Assembly: GCA_014529385.2 (NCBI GenBank)
Contig: CM043970.1
Span: forward strand, 45,042,279-45,106,278
Reading direction: 5' to 3'
Source of the DNA: Adiantum capillus-veneris
Lineage: Eukaryota; Streptophyta; Polypodiopsida; Polypodiales; Pteridaceae
DNA: 64,000 nt
The notes beneath the pieces are model-generated. The model did no database searches. It was not told the DNA's origin and saw nothing but the letters and a program-made list of their open reading frames with translations. This document shows, in pieces, positions 47,680-58,771 of the stretch. The stretch's first letter is position 1. The number at the start of each line of letters is the position of its first letter. The translations under genes were made by a program, and so were the position numbers.

Positions 47680-48907
47680 TGATGGAGCAAAAGATGTCGT
47701 GCGCACACTCACACACCCAGAAAACTCAAGACAATACAAGGAATTTACTTAAATTCCTCACCTCACTCACCAACAATCAAAATATCCCTAAAAATTCTAC
47801 CCACAAGCTCAATTCAAACTCCAAACGCCTCAACCTGCAAGCCCCTGCCTGCCCGCAGACACTACAAGGTGAGTCGAGGTGATCAACATTGGAAATCACG
47901 CTTGATGGTGACCAAAATATACAAGAAAAACCATCAAAAACCCCAAAACTCCAGCCACAAAAGGCCACTCTCAAACCATTTCAAAGCCTTCACCAAACTC
48001 CACTCTGTTGGACTCTTTGGAGTAGCGCCAACCCTAATGGCACCGATACAGGGTCACATAGTCTTGCAGAAAGCCGCACCTTCTTCCCTCAATTCCTTGC
48101 ACACACATATCCATGGAAACCTCAGAACTTCCATAGACTCTCCCAAGTGAAAAATTGAAGAGAGAAATCTCTCATTCACTCCTCCATACACTCGAAAATA
48201 GGACGGGAACACAACAGGACTGCACTAGACCACCTATAGGAACCCTGCTTCCTTCCCCACACAGAGAGGTGAAAGTGAAAAAACTTGGCTTCCAAAATTC
48301 TCCTTCAGCCCAAGCACTCACGGCAACGTCACTGATGTGGCAATTTGAAGCCATTTCACACCTTTTTTGACCATTTTTGACCTTTTTTGGCCCAGTTTTG
48401 ACCCCTGGCGGGCATTTTTCGCAGGAAAAACCCCAAACGGACTCCAAAATTCACCAAATTTCTCATCCTTGATCCTCGATACCCAAATCACATTTCCACA
48501 TCCCCACATTCCATTTTTGACAACTTCTAGGGCGATGCACGTATCACCGCAGATCAAGCGTGGCAAATAGACAGTTACTACATGTGTCAAACTTCTCGAG
48601 TGGGATGAGAGTACCCACACTTGTCACTTGAATTATTTAAATTCTAGAAAGCTCCAACACATTATATAGAGCCAAAATATGCCACCTAGACCCATATCCA
48701 AGGCCCCGATACCCTATCCAGGCATGTACGTATGCTCGACTGCCCCGACACGCAAGCACGCATATTTACAATGTGCACACGTTGCACCTTTTTCCGAACT
48801 TGAAACCACTTTGCAAAGCTCCCAAATGCATGTATTTAATTACATCTTCTTGTACATATGACCATGCATATAAAAACTACTTTGTACACGCCAAAAGCGG
48901 TCTAGCA
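47680..48907 (-). repeat. Solo LTR of family D inserted in element E
   Basis: Aligns from end to end with the LTR of element D (18045-19259), starting TGATGGAGC and ending TCTAGCA. Flanks are acgt on the left and acgc on the right, a possible worn 4-base target duplication. No D internal sequence adjoins it, so recombination between two LTRs probably removed the rest. Confidence 0.8.
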
Positions 48908-50391
48908 ACGCATATTCTCCCACGACAGTCTAATCTGTTGGCACAATCACCAAAGCGAACTCTTGCTCTTCCAAAGGAACCTCCACTGTGGAGGGGCTAG
49001 CCCTAGCATCACGTATATCATGGCCAAAGCTTTCTCAATGAGCACCTGTGCTTCTCCATCCATCTCACCTACTGGGTCATCAAACCCCCAGTCATCCTCA
49101 TCATCCAAGCAAATAGAGTCATATGGCTCCTCCAACGCCTCCTGCCGATCTATTCCTGTGATCTGTCCTTTTTCCATAGTCAAAGTAGCTCTCTCATTCT
49201 TGGGAAACCCCTGTACCTACATATCTTCATTCCCAAACTCTGACACTTTTACCTGCTCTCCATTTGTGGCTGCCACCACCACATCTTTATGCATATAACA
49301 AGATAGCTTTACCTTTACCAGCACACACTTCTTGGAATCCGTCTCATCGCCATAGAATGTGGATCCATCTTCGAGGGTACCCTCTTTACTTGTCGTCACC
49401 CAAAAGCTAGAACCGGTGCTTTCACCATTGTCACCATAAGTGGACTCGGTATCAGGATCTTCGTCGTCTCTTTGTTCTATAAGAGTGGGACCATCATCTT
49501 TCCCACTTTTGTCATTCAATTCCAAGATTTTGTCACTTGTAATTGGCTACAATATGCCTCCCTTTCGTACAAGCACTCCACAAGAACATGCCCTAATTCT
49601 TCAAGCTGCTTTGGGCATCGACATCTGCCACCTCCTTTGCACACAGGTTCTCCTTAACCAAACGCTCATCTTCATTGACAAGCTTCTCCACAATCGACAT
49701 AGGCATCTTACAAACAGGTAACTCCCAAGGATTATAATCGATTAAAGGCCTTACCTCAACACGCTCCATCCTCCGCACATTTGACACCATCCTCGGTTGG
49801 TCCACCAAACAACTTGCCATTGCCATAGGTACATAATCTTTAGGCTTCAACAAGCCTAACTCCGGTTTTCTCTTCACTTTATTTCTCTTTACCTTGGAAG
49901 CTCTCACCGCCTCTACATAGCTTTTTTGATCTTCATAATCAACCTTTTCTTGAACAGAAGGATGCAAACAAGCTAGGAACTTCTCCAGCTTGAAACAATC
50001 CGCATTGACCACTCCAGTGACAGCAACCAAATCCTTTTAGCTTTCTTCAAACTTATCGACAAAAGCATCAAAATTTTCACTTACCTCTTGCCGTAGCCCC
50101 TTGATATTTGCATCCGCTTCAGCAGTCGACACCATTTTATGAAACCGGCACAGAAACTGCCCTCGAAAACTTCCTAGCCCAATCTTTCTTATCCACAGCT
50201 TCTAGTCCATCAAACCATACCTTTCCTTTACTCCGCAACACCAATGGCACTCTCTGCACCTTTTCTTCTTCACTTTGCATCCACAATGAGAGCATAAACA
50301 ACTCAAAATCTGCAAGACACTCATCCACATCGTCATCACCATGGAAAATGGGACCAACACTCTACCACATCTTGAATCACGAACTAAACAT
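48908..50391 (-). pseudogene. gag: Gag-like coding region of element E, with stops and frameshifts
   Basis: It starts at the ATG at 50391 (MFSS-stop-FKMW-stop), runs into a gypsy-type gag (GPIFHGDDDVDECLADFELF, EEEKVQRVPLVLRSKGKVWFD, later KFEES-stop-KDLV and CFKLEKFLACLHPSVQEKV), then an acidic segment (DEDPDTEST, CLDDEDDWGFDD). Stops include changes that fit CGA to TGA and CAG to TAG; a frameshift lies near 50137. I find no CCHC knuckle and no protease. The solo LTR separates it from 47470-47679. Confidence 0.6.
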
Positions 50392-50409
50392 TGAGGAGCA
50401 ATCAATGTG

Positions 50410-50428
50410 GTCCTCAGTGGGGGCACCA
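50410..50428 (-). other. Primer-binding site of element E
   Basis: On the minus strand tggtgcccccactgagga follows the LTR end and a short spacer. The 18-mer is identical to that of element C although the LTRs are unrelated, which supports its being a true PBS. Confidence 0.7.
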
Positions 50429-50433
50429 GAAGA

Positions 50434-50979
50434 TGGAGAGGGGGAATGGGGAAACACACTCGGAACAAACACAAGGGCCTCTCTATAGCTTAGGGTATCC
50501 ACAACACCCCTATCCTCTTGGAAAACACCTTCAAGAACATGCTTCACACCAGCAAACCACCGCCTTCTTGATTCCCAATCTCTACATACTCCACAAATCC
50601 ACCACACGGCGCACACCTACTGCCACGGTCTGTCTCCACCCTTGCACACACACATAGCCTCTCAATCTCACTCTCTCACACAAAACACCGTTGGTCCGGG
50701 GGGGCACACACATCCACACAGCCGGCACCGAGAGGAAACACGAGAGCAAGAGAAAAAGAAGGGGGGAAGAGGAAACAACAGCAAAGCCGGGCAATAGTGG
50801 CTTCATTGCACTTCAAAAGGCATATACAAGGGCTTGCAATGCAATCACCATGGCCATTTTCAAGAAAAAAAATACAAAGGTCTTTGACAGGCACACTCCT
50901 CTATCAGAGAGCTCCACTTTGCAGGCTCCAAAAGGCACAAAAAATACCCCTAATTTGATTAAAATTTTACTTTTATAGG
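50434..50979 (-). repeat. 5' LTR segment of element E
   Basis: Aligns with 44773-45411 minus the 95-base duplication. On the plus strand it starts TGGAGAGGGGG. It stops at acttttataggg, where the tandem repeat of 50990 onward takes over; the minus-strand reading begins ccctataaaag, a TATA-like motif close to this edge. Upstream LTR sequence may have been lost. Confidence 0.65.
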
Positions 50980-50989
50980 GTGGGAAATT

Positions 50990-51528
50990 CTTCTTTCAGG
51001 CAATAAGATTGATAGATGCCAGATTTCGTTATTTTTAGAAGCACATTTTTGGATGTTGTTGAAGCTTGAAATTACCTGTTGCTAGGCCGTTTACTATTCT
51101 TTAGAGATATTTTGTTGAATAAGGTGTGCTTGCATGAATGGTGATAAAGATGCTCATGTGAAATTTCCATTGCTAATTAAGGTTTCTTCTTTCAGGATAT
51201 AAGAATGATAGACGGGTGTGGTGATTTATAGAAGCACATTTTTTGGATGTTTTTGAAGCTTGAAATTACCTTATGCTAGGCAGTTTACTTGTCTTTAGAG
51301 ATATTTTGTTGAATAAGGTGTGCTTGCATGTATGATAATAAAGATGCTCATGTGCAATTTCCATTTTTAATTGAGATGGGAAACTCTTATTTCAGGCAAT
51401 AATATCGATAAATGGGTGTGATGATTTAAAGAAGCACATGTTTTGGATGTTCTTGAAGCTTGAAATTACCTTTTGCTCCTAGGCTATTTACTTGTCTTTA
51501 GAGATACTTTGTTGGTTTTTAATGCAGA
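50990..51528. repeat. Tandem repeat of about 199 bp, 2.7 copies
   Basis: Units start at about 50999, 51196 and 51397. Shared landmarks are agaagcacat-tttggatg, gaagcttgaaattacc and gtctttagagata, and each unit ends in a pyrimidine-rich stretch followed by cagg. The last unit is cut short. It sits directly against the edge of element E. Confidence 0.85.
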
Positions 51529-51645
51529 CACTTTTAAATAAATGACATGATTTGGAAACACATTGATTAAAGTTCAATATGATGGCTTGTTTGTAGAGGC
51601 TCTTGATTGCAAGGTCGTCCATCCCTATATAATCCCTATATATTT

Positions 51646-51649
<4 letters not shown>

Positions 51650-51713
<64 letters not shown>

Positions 51714-51731
51714 AGAAGAAGAAGAGGAGAG
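51650..51731. repeat. (GA)n microsatellite with (GAA)n tail
   Basis: About 30 GA units passing into agaagaagaagaag. Confidence 0.95.
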
Positions 51732-51818
51732 ACTTGAGAGTATCTCATAAGGATGTGATGTATGTAAACTTTTGTGCTTGATAATTCTGGCTTGCAAGGC
51801 ATACAGGTTCTATCAAAG

Positions 51819-52485
51819 ATGAGTCAGAGTACTTTGCTCCAATTCTTTAAAAGGGGACAAAAGACCTCAACATCAGATAAAAAATCTCACGTATCAAATA
51901 ACCATATTTCAAAGCAATCCATGAGGGAGTTTGTAAAAGATATATTTGGATCAGATAGTGAGGTGGAAGACATTGTGGAGATAGAGGATACTCTCGAGGT
52001 TAGTGTGGAGAGTTTGAATGCCCAGGCTATAGAAGAGATTAAAGGTGTAAGACAATCAATTGATGGGTCACAAAATGATTTCTCTACAGCCACAAACGTG
52101 ATTGCACCAACGAAGGCTAAAAAAGGTAACTGTAAGGAAGTTTTGTCAAGAATGGGTAAATACGTATTCCTTTGTTTTCCAGGTCATTCATAAGGACAAG
52201 GAGTTTATGAATTGTGCTTGGTGTACAAAGTATAAAGTTAAGGGACCTTGGGGAGGAGGAAATGGTTGTAAAACAATCATGAAGAGTGTCATAAGAAAAC
52301 ATAATAAGTCCAAGGAGCACATTTGGGTTGCAACAAAGCACCATAGCAAAGGTGGAAAACAGATGAAGTCTCATGCAAAAGAAGTTATTAGTAGAAATAG
52401 GCACAAGGTCATTACCGTCATGAAACTTGCATATTTCAATGAAAAAGTAAAGGTTTCACTTAGGGACTATTCTTATTATCTCTAG
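51819..52485 (+). pseudogene. TTF/BED-type zinc-finger protein related to hAT-like transposases, N-terminal part, frameshifted
   Basis: The ATG at 51819 begins MSQSTLLQFFKRGQK; QSTLLQFF matches the PCNA-interacting consensus QxxLxxFF. A Ser/Asp/Glu-rich segment of about 75 residues follows. Near 52110-52125 the coding signal passes to the +1 frame, next to a run of six A. That frame has FCQEWVNTYSFVF and a zinc finger NCAWC ... H-x5-H (KHNKSKEH), then VITVMKLAYFNEKVKVSL, a segment placed after the finger in plant hAT-related zinc-finger proteins, and stops at 52483-52485. The dimerisation and catalytic parts are not downstream. It may be a first exon pair, a decayed transposase or a domesticated derivative. 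Confidence 0.55.
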
Positions 52486-53246
52486 GTTATATACTTCAAG
52501 ATACTTTGCAATTTTGAATGTATGTTTCAAATGTTTACTACAAAATTATGAATGCATGCATGTGTAGAGGTGCCACTTGTTATGTTGTCACAACATAGAA
52601 TTGTATAGAGTACATTAATAGTGTTTACACAATGAAGCTTAGCTCTACGATTTTAAGCCTCATTTGATCTTCACAACTCATGAACCTATAATTGACTCTC
52701 AACTTTTACATGTTGAGAGTCATTTCAAGCTCAATAAATGTAGACTAGCAGTCACATATAATTAATTAAAATCTAGGGAAGGGAGTTAACTTTAAGGCCT
52801 AAGTTACATGTGGCAAAGAAAGAGAAATTTAAATGGAAAATTATACCCAAACTATGAATGCATTATTAGGGATTATGCATGCCAAAAATTGTTATTAGCC
52901 CGACATATCTCTTTTCAACAAAAGAAATGGTTATGGCTAAGAGATCAAATAAAATAATAAGAATTATGTATCCTTTTTGGGTTTTCCAAAGTAGGTTGAG
53001 AAAGCAACTAAAAATCACATTATTCATACACAATTTGTAAATTTGTATTTGCCTTGCACAACACACTTCCAAAAAACAGTTATAAGAAAGAGTATAATTT
53101 GGCAAATTCTAGATTTAAATCTTCCTTTATAGATAAGGTAATTAAACCCAATAATATCTTAGAGAAAACAAGTGTCAAGCATAAATCACAATGACCTACA
53201 TAAGACAATGCCCTAATAGGTGTGCTATACGACCTACAATTTATTT

Positions 53247-53249
<3 letters not shown>

Positions 53250-53308
<59 letters not shown>
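53250..53308. repeat. (CT)n microsatellite
   Basis: About 29 CT units, followed a few bases on by a short CA-rich run. Confidence 0.95.
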
Positions 53309-53312
<4 letters not shown>

Positions 53313-53547
53313 TCAACACACACACATACATACACAACACGCATACACATACACACGGATTACATACTCTATAGAGGAAGCACAGAGGCCAGCAAAACTT
53401 AGACAAAAGGCAATGGCTATGTCATTTTCAGGGAAATATCTATTTCCAAAAAATAATAGATCAAATGAAGTTCTATTTGCACTCTTCTCTTTTAAATCTA
53501 GTTGGTGGAAGTGCACAAAGACATAATTCTTGGCCCCCAATGAAGCC

Positions 53548-53550
<3 letters not shown>

Positions 53551-53582
<32 letters not shown>
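53551..53582. repeat. (GT)n microsatellite
   Basis: About 16 GT units. Confidence 0.95.
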
Positions 53583-53584
<2 letters not shown>

Positions 53585-53801
53585 TTGAAAGCATGTTTTG
53601 GTGGTACAAAAAGGACTCTCCTTGACACAACATAGGCTTGGTGGTTCATGTGTGTAAAAAGAGAGGGCCTTTTAATTGGAATTGGGGAGGGTCTATATAT
53701 TTCTTTTTCTTTATTTGAAGACATTATTATCTTTTGAAACTAGCCACTCCAGGGAAGAGGTGGGCGGGACAGGGGGGGTTATGGTTCGGTGCTTTGACGT
53801 C

Positions 53802-53838
53802 CTCTCTCTCTCTCTCTCTCTCTCCCTCTCTCTCTCTC

Positions 53839-53911
<73 letters not shown>
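53802..53911. repeat. (CT)n(CA)n compound microsatellite
   Basis: About 37 CT units with two interruptions, then about 17 CA units. Confidence 0.95.
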
Positions 53912-53912
<1 letters not shown>

Positions 53913-54561
53913 TATAGACTAGACAATCACTCTACTTACCCTTAACCAACCAAACATAGCCTATGATCCTTGTCCCACTCAAGGACACATTACTCTTTGC
54001 AGTTCTGCCTCCCTTCCCCAAGAATTCTATGCCATGTTTTTTGATCAGGTACTCTAATTTTCTGACAACTCTGCAACCTTTGATCCTTGTCCCACTAAAG
54101 GATACATCAAATTATATCTAGTATCTTGAGTTGAGTAGGGTTCATAGCTCATATCTTGATACAGTACCTCATCTTATAGGTCTCAATGAAAATTAATGGG
54201 CACTATCTGTCTTTGAACTTCTTTCGAGCCCCTTATCTCTCCCCGCACACATGCAAGATCGATAAAGCAAATAATAACTATAATTTACTGAATTAGTGGG
54301 CATTATCCGTCTTTGAACTGCTTTTGAGGCCCTTCTCTTTCCCCACACACATACAGGATCGATAATAGCTTGGTTTACTGAATGCTTACTATATTCCCCT
54401 GCGCAACTCGTGCTATTTGATCATGTGTCTTTTGGCCTAGCTGGAGCGGTGAACATGTGGATACCCTATCTTGTTATATGCATAACCCACCCCTGAGTAC
54501 GGACATGTGGAGGCCTTCATCACTTGCACATGGGCATAACCCACCCCTGAGTAAGGACATG

Positions 54562-54820
54562 TGGAGGCGGTCCGGGGCGGGCAACAAGAAGAGCAACCTC
54601 TAGACACCCTTCAAGGCTCCCGTGCTGCTCAATGGGGTTGGGGCACAACACAACACAAACCAAAATAACAAACCCACAGCCAAATCCCAACTACACAAGG
54701 GGCACCACCTAGTTTAAGAGCGAACTAGGACGCAAAGAGGAGAATCGTTAGAGCAACCCACAAACAAGCAAGGAATTTACACTAACCCTAACACCAATGG
54801 AACACTCTCACACACTAAAA

Positions 54821-54866
<46 letters not shown>

Positions 54867-57240
54867 TGCTCGGACTTCTTTGAAACGTATCGGCAATGAT
54901 CAAGCAAACACAATTATATATGTAAGAAAGAGAGAGAAAGGGGGAGGGGGTGCTTGTTGCATTAATACCTTCTTACAAATCTGTCATGACAAATCAAAGT
55001 GAGATTAGTATTTGTTCAACATAGCTTGCGTAAGTTTCACCACAACACATCACAAGAAAAGCCACCCCAATCACTGTCTTAAGGCCAGGGGAGTCCTCTC
55101 CACCCTGTCGCCCTCTTACAGTATGTGGGATTTATGGCTAGATTGATGACAACACCAGAGACAAGCTATCAAGAACTTAACAAAAAACACCAAGACACTT
55201 ACGCATCATTGTTGTCCATTACTTCACGTTGGGAGGGAGACAAAGTATCCAAGCTTAATCCAAATCCACCCTCCTTGATTCAGCAAATGTTGGGCTTACA
55301 CTAGTAGGAGAAATGATAGATTTCCTACTCTCAATTGAATGATCACTCTCTCTCTTACAATGGCATAGAGTTCCCTTGCTAATCCCCTATTACAACATAT
55401 GCACATTCATAAGACAATGAGCTTCCACTCAAGAGCTCCTTCTAGAGAGGTTGAGCTTGGCTTCTCAAGCTATAGCATAGTGCTCTTGCTTATGGCTCCC
55501 CCTTTTTGTGCTAGCTACACCCTCCTTTTATAGCAATTTTGAAGGCTAGGGTTACTCCTATAACCATGGTTGGGTTAGATTTTCAGCAATTTATCTAATT
55601 TCTTTTGCTTGGAATTATCAAGAAGTTGGTGGGGAAAGAGAGAGGAGAGAAATGGAGGTGATAGGACTTTTCATAGTGGGTTAGTGTTAGTAGAGTTAGT
55701 ATTAATTTACAAATGGAATTGGATATTTACAATGGGAGTATCCATGTAGGATACAAATAAGGAAGAAAAACTCTTAAGAGGTAAGAAAAGGTGGATTTCT
55801 TACAAGGTTGATGCTCCAAGTGTCTTGAGTAGGGCCAATTTTGACGCTTGTTGACGGTCCACTAGCTTTGACGGTACATTTTTTCTCCACTCTTGACCTT
55901 CCTTGAGAGACAAGGTAATTGAAGCTGAGTAATCAACCACCATGATGCTGTCTTTTAAGAGAAGAGGCTGAATTTTGTGGTTTTTTTGATAGATATGGGT
56001 AAATTGGAGGAGGAAAAATGAGACTTGGTGGTCAATTTTGGAATGGAATTGTGTGTGGGAGGTATGAGTTCACCATGGTTTCTCTTATTCTTCAAAGTTG
56101 AGGAGAAGGTGAGTAGGGTGCAGAGAGGAGTGGTGAGAGAGGTGGGGATGATGAGTGGAGAAGTGTGTGTGAAAGAGGAAAATGATAAAGTGGAAGAGAG
56201 AGTGTGGCTGCATAGCATGGGAAAACTGGGGTCCACTAATAAAATCATAGCTCACAGCTCGTAGCTCAAAAAAATATGAAAAAATTTGAGGCAAAAGTTC
56301 AGCCCACGAGCTACAACTTTTGCTTGTATCACCTTTTCAAATTCGGAGAGCAAGTGAAATTTAAAAATTCAGCAAAACCGACCGTTTTTTTCCACTGCAC
56401 AAGGTCCTTGTGGGGTCCTTCTTTGGATGATTCTTTTGAATACCTCCAAGAGTGATCCCTCCATAGTGCATGTATGCATGCCACCTACCCTTGACCTTAT
56501 TTGGTAGGTCTATAATTGAAGATATTGTTGAGATCATGATATAAGTGAATAGTACAACTAAGAAAATCAAATATTGAGGGGTCTAAAAAATATGTACATG
56601 TCAAATATAAATAATATAGGTGGAAAAATATAAAGGGGTCAAAATAAATCTCTCTCATTATAAGTCTACCATAAAAAGATGAATATTTTTGGTGGTCTAA
56701 TTTATGAGAGTAATAGAGAATATATGTAGGAAGGAAAAAATCACAATAGTGAAAAAAATATACACATAAATAGAGCTAGTTTTTTTGGATTTTTGTTGGG
56801 GTGGAGTTACACCAAATATAAGAGAAGCTTACATGAAAATATTCCTATATGGAATAAAGAGTATGAAAAATGGTAAGAAAAATTGGGGTAATGGTGAGGC
56901 AATGTACAGAGCATAAATAACACACACCTAGGTAGAAATATTTAAATAAATACCAAAATAATTATGAAAAAATCTTTTATTTAGGCCCTATATACAAAGA
57001 AATATTTACATACGCATGGACCATAATATACTTATATTTTTTATTTTTTTATATTTTTTTGACTTAACTAGCCCAATGACTAGCTACTTGAGGGTTTTTT
57101 AAGAAGATATGGGAAAAGTTCCGTGACTCACGCATGCCTATGTACAGTGAAATGGTAGGGATAGCCACAGTGTTTGGGTGATTTTGGTAGGGTGAGGTAA
57201 CTCACTGTGGCAATTACAAAGAGCCGAAAAACGGCTATCA
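54562..57240 (-). repeat. 3' LTR of element C (about 2680 bp)
   Basis: Aligns with the A LTR (reverse complement) throughout and with 63331-64000 where that is visible. The outer edge reads tggaggcggtcc instead of tgaggcggtcc; the tggagg is also part of a duplicated flanking sequence, so the exact border is uncertain by about six bases. It contains a GA microsatellite at 54824-54863. Confidence 0.85.
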
Positions 57241-57253
57241 TTAGCCCTCCCCC
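57241..57253 (-). other. Polypurine tract of element C
   Basis: Plus-strand ttagccctccccc adjoins the LTR end; same tract as in A and B. Confidence 0.8.
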
Positions 57254-57268
57254 TGGATGATGGTATAT

Positions 57269-58768
57269 TCATGTACCATCATAGAGCATCTTTTCCAAAG
57301 AGAGTGCTTCAGAGTCCTTGATGAGATCTTTATTGTTTGGCCCCTCAGAATTTTGGCTAGAGTTACACTCATGCTTCATGTAACAATACTTACATGAGAC
57401 AGTGGCCTTTTGACAGATCTTTGGTAGATCCTTTGGTAGAAGGCGACTCAAATAGTGCTTCAAGCAATACCCCTTTACTTTTCTGGAGTGCTCTTTACCA
57501 TTCAAGTCCATAAGCTGGTAGTAACTTGAATTGAAAGCCTTCTTGACTATGTATGGCCCTTGCCATCTTGTTTCAAATTTGGCATCAAAACGATTATCGA
57601 GTCGATTGTCATACCTTAGCACAAGATCTCCTTCATTGATGCCTTTGTCCTTCAGTTTCTTGTCAAGCTTCTCTTTTGTCTGTGTGGCTTTCCTCTTATA
57701 GCACTCGTATGCTGCTTCTCTTTTCCACTCAAGCTCAGCTAAGGTAAGAAGTCGATCCATCCATGCTTCTTGATCATGTTGTGCTGATTTGCCATGAAGT
57801 CGCATCGTTGGAATGTTTAGCTCAATTGGCTGTAAAGCCTCTTGACCATAGACCAAGTGAAATGGTGTGAACTCCGTGGCTTCCCTATATGTGGTTCGAT
57901 ACGCCCACAAGGCACCATCCAAGAAGTCATCCCACAACTTTGTCTTGTTTTTCACCATCTTTCTAATGATGCCTACAATGACACCATTAGCTTTTTCTAC
58001 CAAACCATTTGATTGGGGATAGTAGGGTGTACTGTGACGATGTAGAATGTGAAGTTCTTCACAGACTTCTGTGAGCAATCCCTTTCTAAACCCTGGACCA
58101 TTATCAGAAACAATCTCCAAACGTGTGCCAAATCTACAACAAATGTGAGTGTAGACGAATTTGCTCACTGTCCTCTCATTTGCCTTTGCCACACTTTGTG
58201 CTTCCACCCACCTAGTCATATAGTCTACAGCCACTAGAATGTAGAGTTTACCATTTTTTGTCCTAGGCAGAGGACCCATAGCATCAATGCCCCACTTTTC
58301 AAAGGGTCCATTTGCAAGCACGATTTGCCTTGGACCATAAACCAATCTTCTATTCCCATTTACCTGACAATTGTGACAACTCTTACACCAATGTTGGACA
58401 TCCACATGCAGACTTGGCCAAACATACCCCGCAAGCAAAATCTTCTTCACAGTTAATTCTTGGGCAAAATGACCACCACATGCTTCTTCATGCAAACCTT
58501 TTAGAATGGCTGGAATTTCCTCAATAGTTGGTACTCTTCTGAATACTTGATCCCTCCCTCTTTGATAGAGGGAGCCTTCTAGGAAGAGATATGCGCTTGC
58601 CTTCTTCATGAGTCTCCTCTTCTGAGCCTTCGTGAAGTCTTGTGGAAACTCGCCCTCCAAAATGTAGCTAATAATGGGAGTCAATGACTCCAATCCCTGG
58701 TATCTCGGTTGCTTGACAGTTACTGCCACCATGATGATCTGCACTTCTTTCTCAACACATGTAACTAC
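57269..58768 (-). CDS. Integrase part of element C Pol
   Basis: Open frame after the TAG at 58769. It holds the linker, the zinc finger (HEEACGGH ... CKSCHNC), integrase core (WGIDAMGP, SDNGPGF, NGLVEKAN) and the GPY-type tail (RWQGPYIV) and ends LYDGT-stop. All expected acidic residues are present. It is in frame with the upstream RNase H, from which only one amber codon separates it. Confidence 0.8.
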   Translation of the reverse strand, partial: VVTCVEKEVQIIMVAVTVKQPRYQGLESLTPIISYILEGEFPQDFTKAQKRRLMKKASAYLFLEGSLYQRGRDQVFRRVPTIEEIPAILKGLHEEACGGHFAQELTVKKILLAGYVWPSLHVDVQHWCKSCHNCQVNGNRRLVYGPRQIVLANGPFEKWGIDAMGPLPRTKNGKLYILVAVDYMTRWVEAQSVAKANERTVSKFVYTHICCRFGTRLEIVSDNGPGFRKGLLTEVCEELHILHRHSTPYYPQSNGLVEKANGVIVGIIRKMVKNKTKLWDDFLDGALWAYRTTYREATEFTPFHLVYGQEALQPIELNIPTMRLHGKSAQHDQEAWMDRLLTLAELEWKREAAYECYKRKATQTKEKLDKKLKDKGINEGDLVLRYDNRLDNRFDAKFETRWQGPYIVKKAFNSSYYQLMDLNGKEHSRKVKGYCLKHYLSRLLPKDLPKICQKATVSCKYCYMKHECNSSQNSEGPNNKDLIKDSEALSLEKMLYDGT

Positions 58769-58771
58769 TTG

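Larger units (their letters stand above)
44773..50979 (-). mobile_element. Gypsy-like element E with gag but no visible pol
   Basis: Two related LTR segments flank it, a PBS adjoins the inner edge of the upper LTR, and a gag-like region follows on the minus strand. No RT, RNase H or integrase motif occurs anywhere between the LTRs. A solo LTR of family D is inserted. The interior left of 47470 is non-coding. This is the pattern of a non-autonomous (gag-only or large-derivative) retrotransposon. Confidence 0.65.
52486..54561. other. Spacer with microsatellites and short duplications
   Basis: No gene family is recognised. It contains (CT)n at 53250-53308, (GT)n at 53551-53582 and (CT)n(CA)n at 53802-53911. 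Between 54190 and 54560 two short duplications occur: a 65-base block around gtctttgaact-cttt-gag at 54197 and 54298, and cataacccacccctgagta-ggacatgtggagg at about 54481 and 54534, the second running into the edge of element C. Confidence 0.55.

Noticed and set aside
50410-50428. Chloroplast tRNA-Glu as the primer of B, C and E
   Set aside because: Only the last 10-11 bases agree with that tRNA; the inner part of the site does not match.
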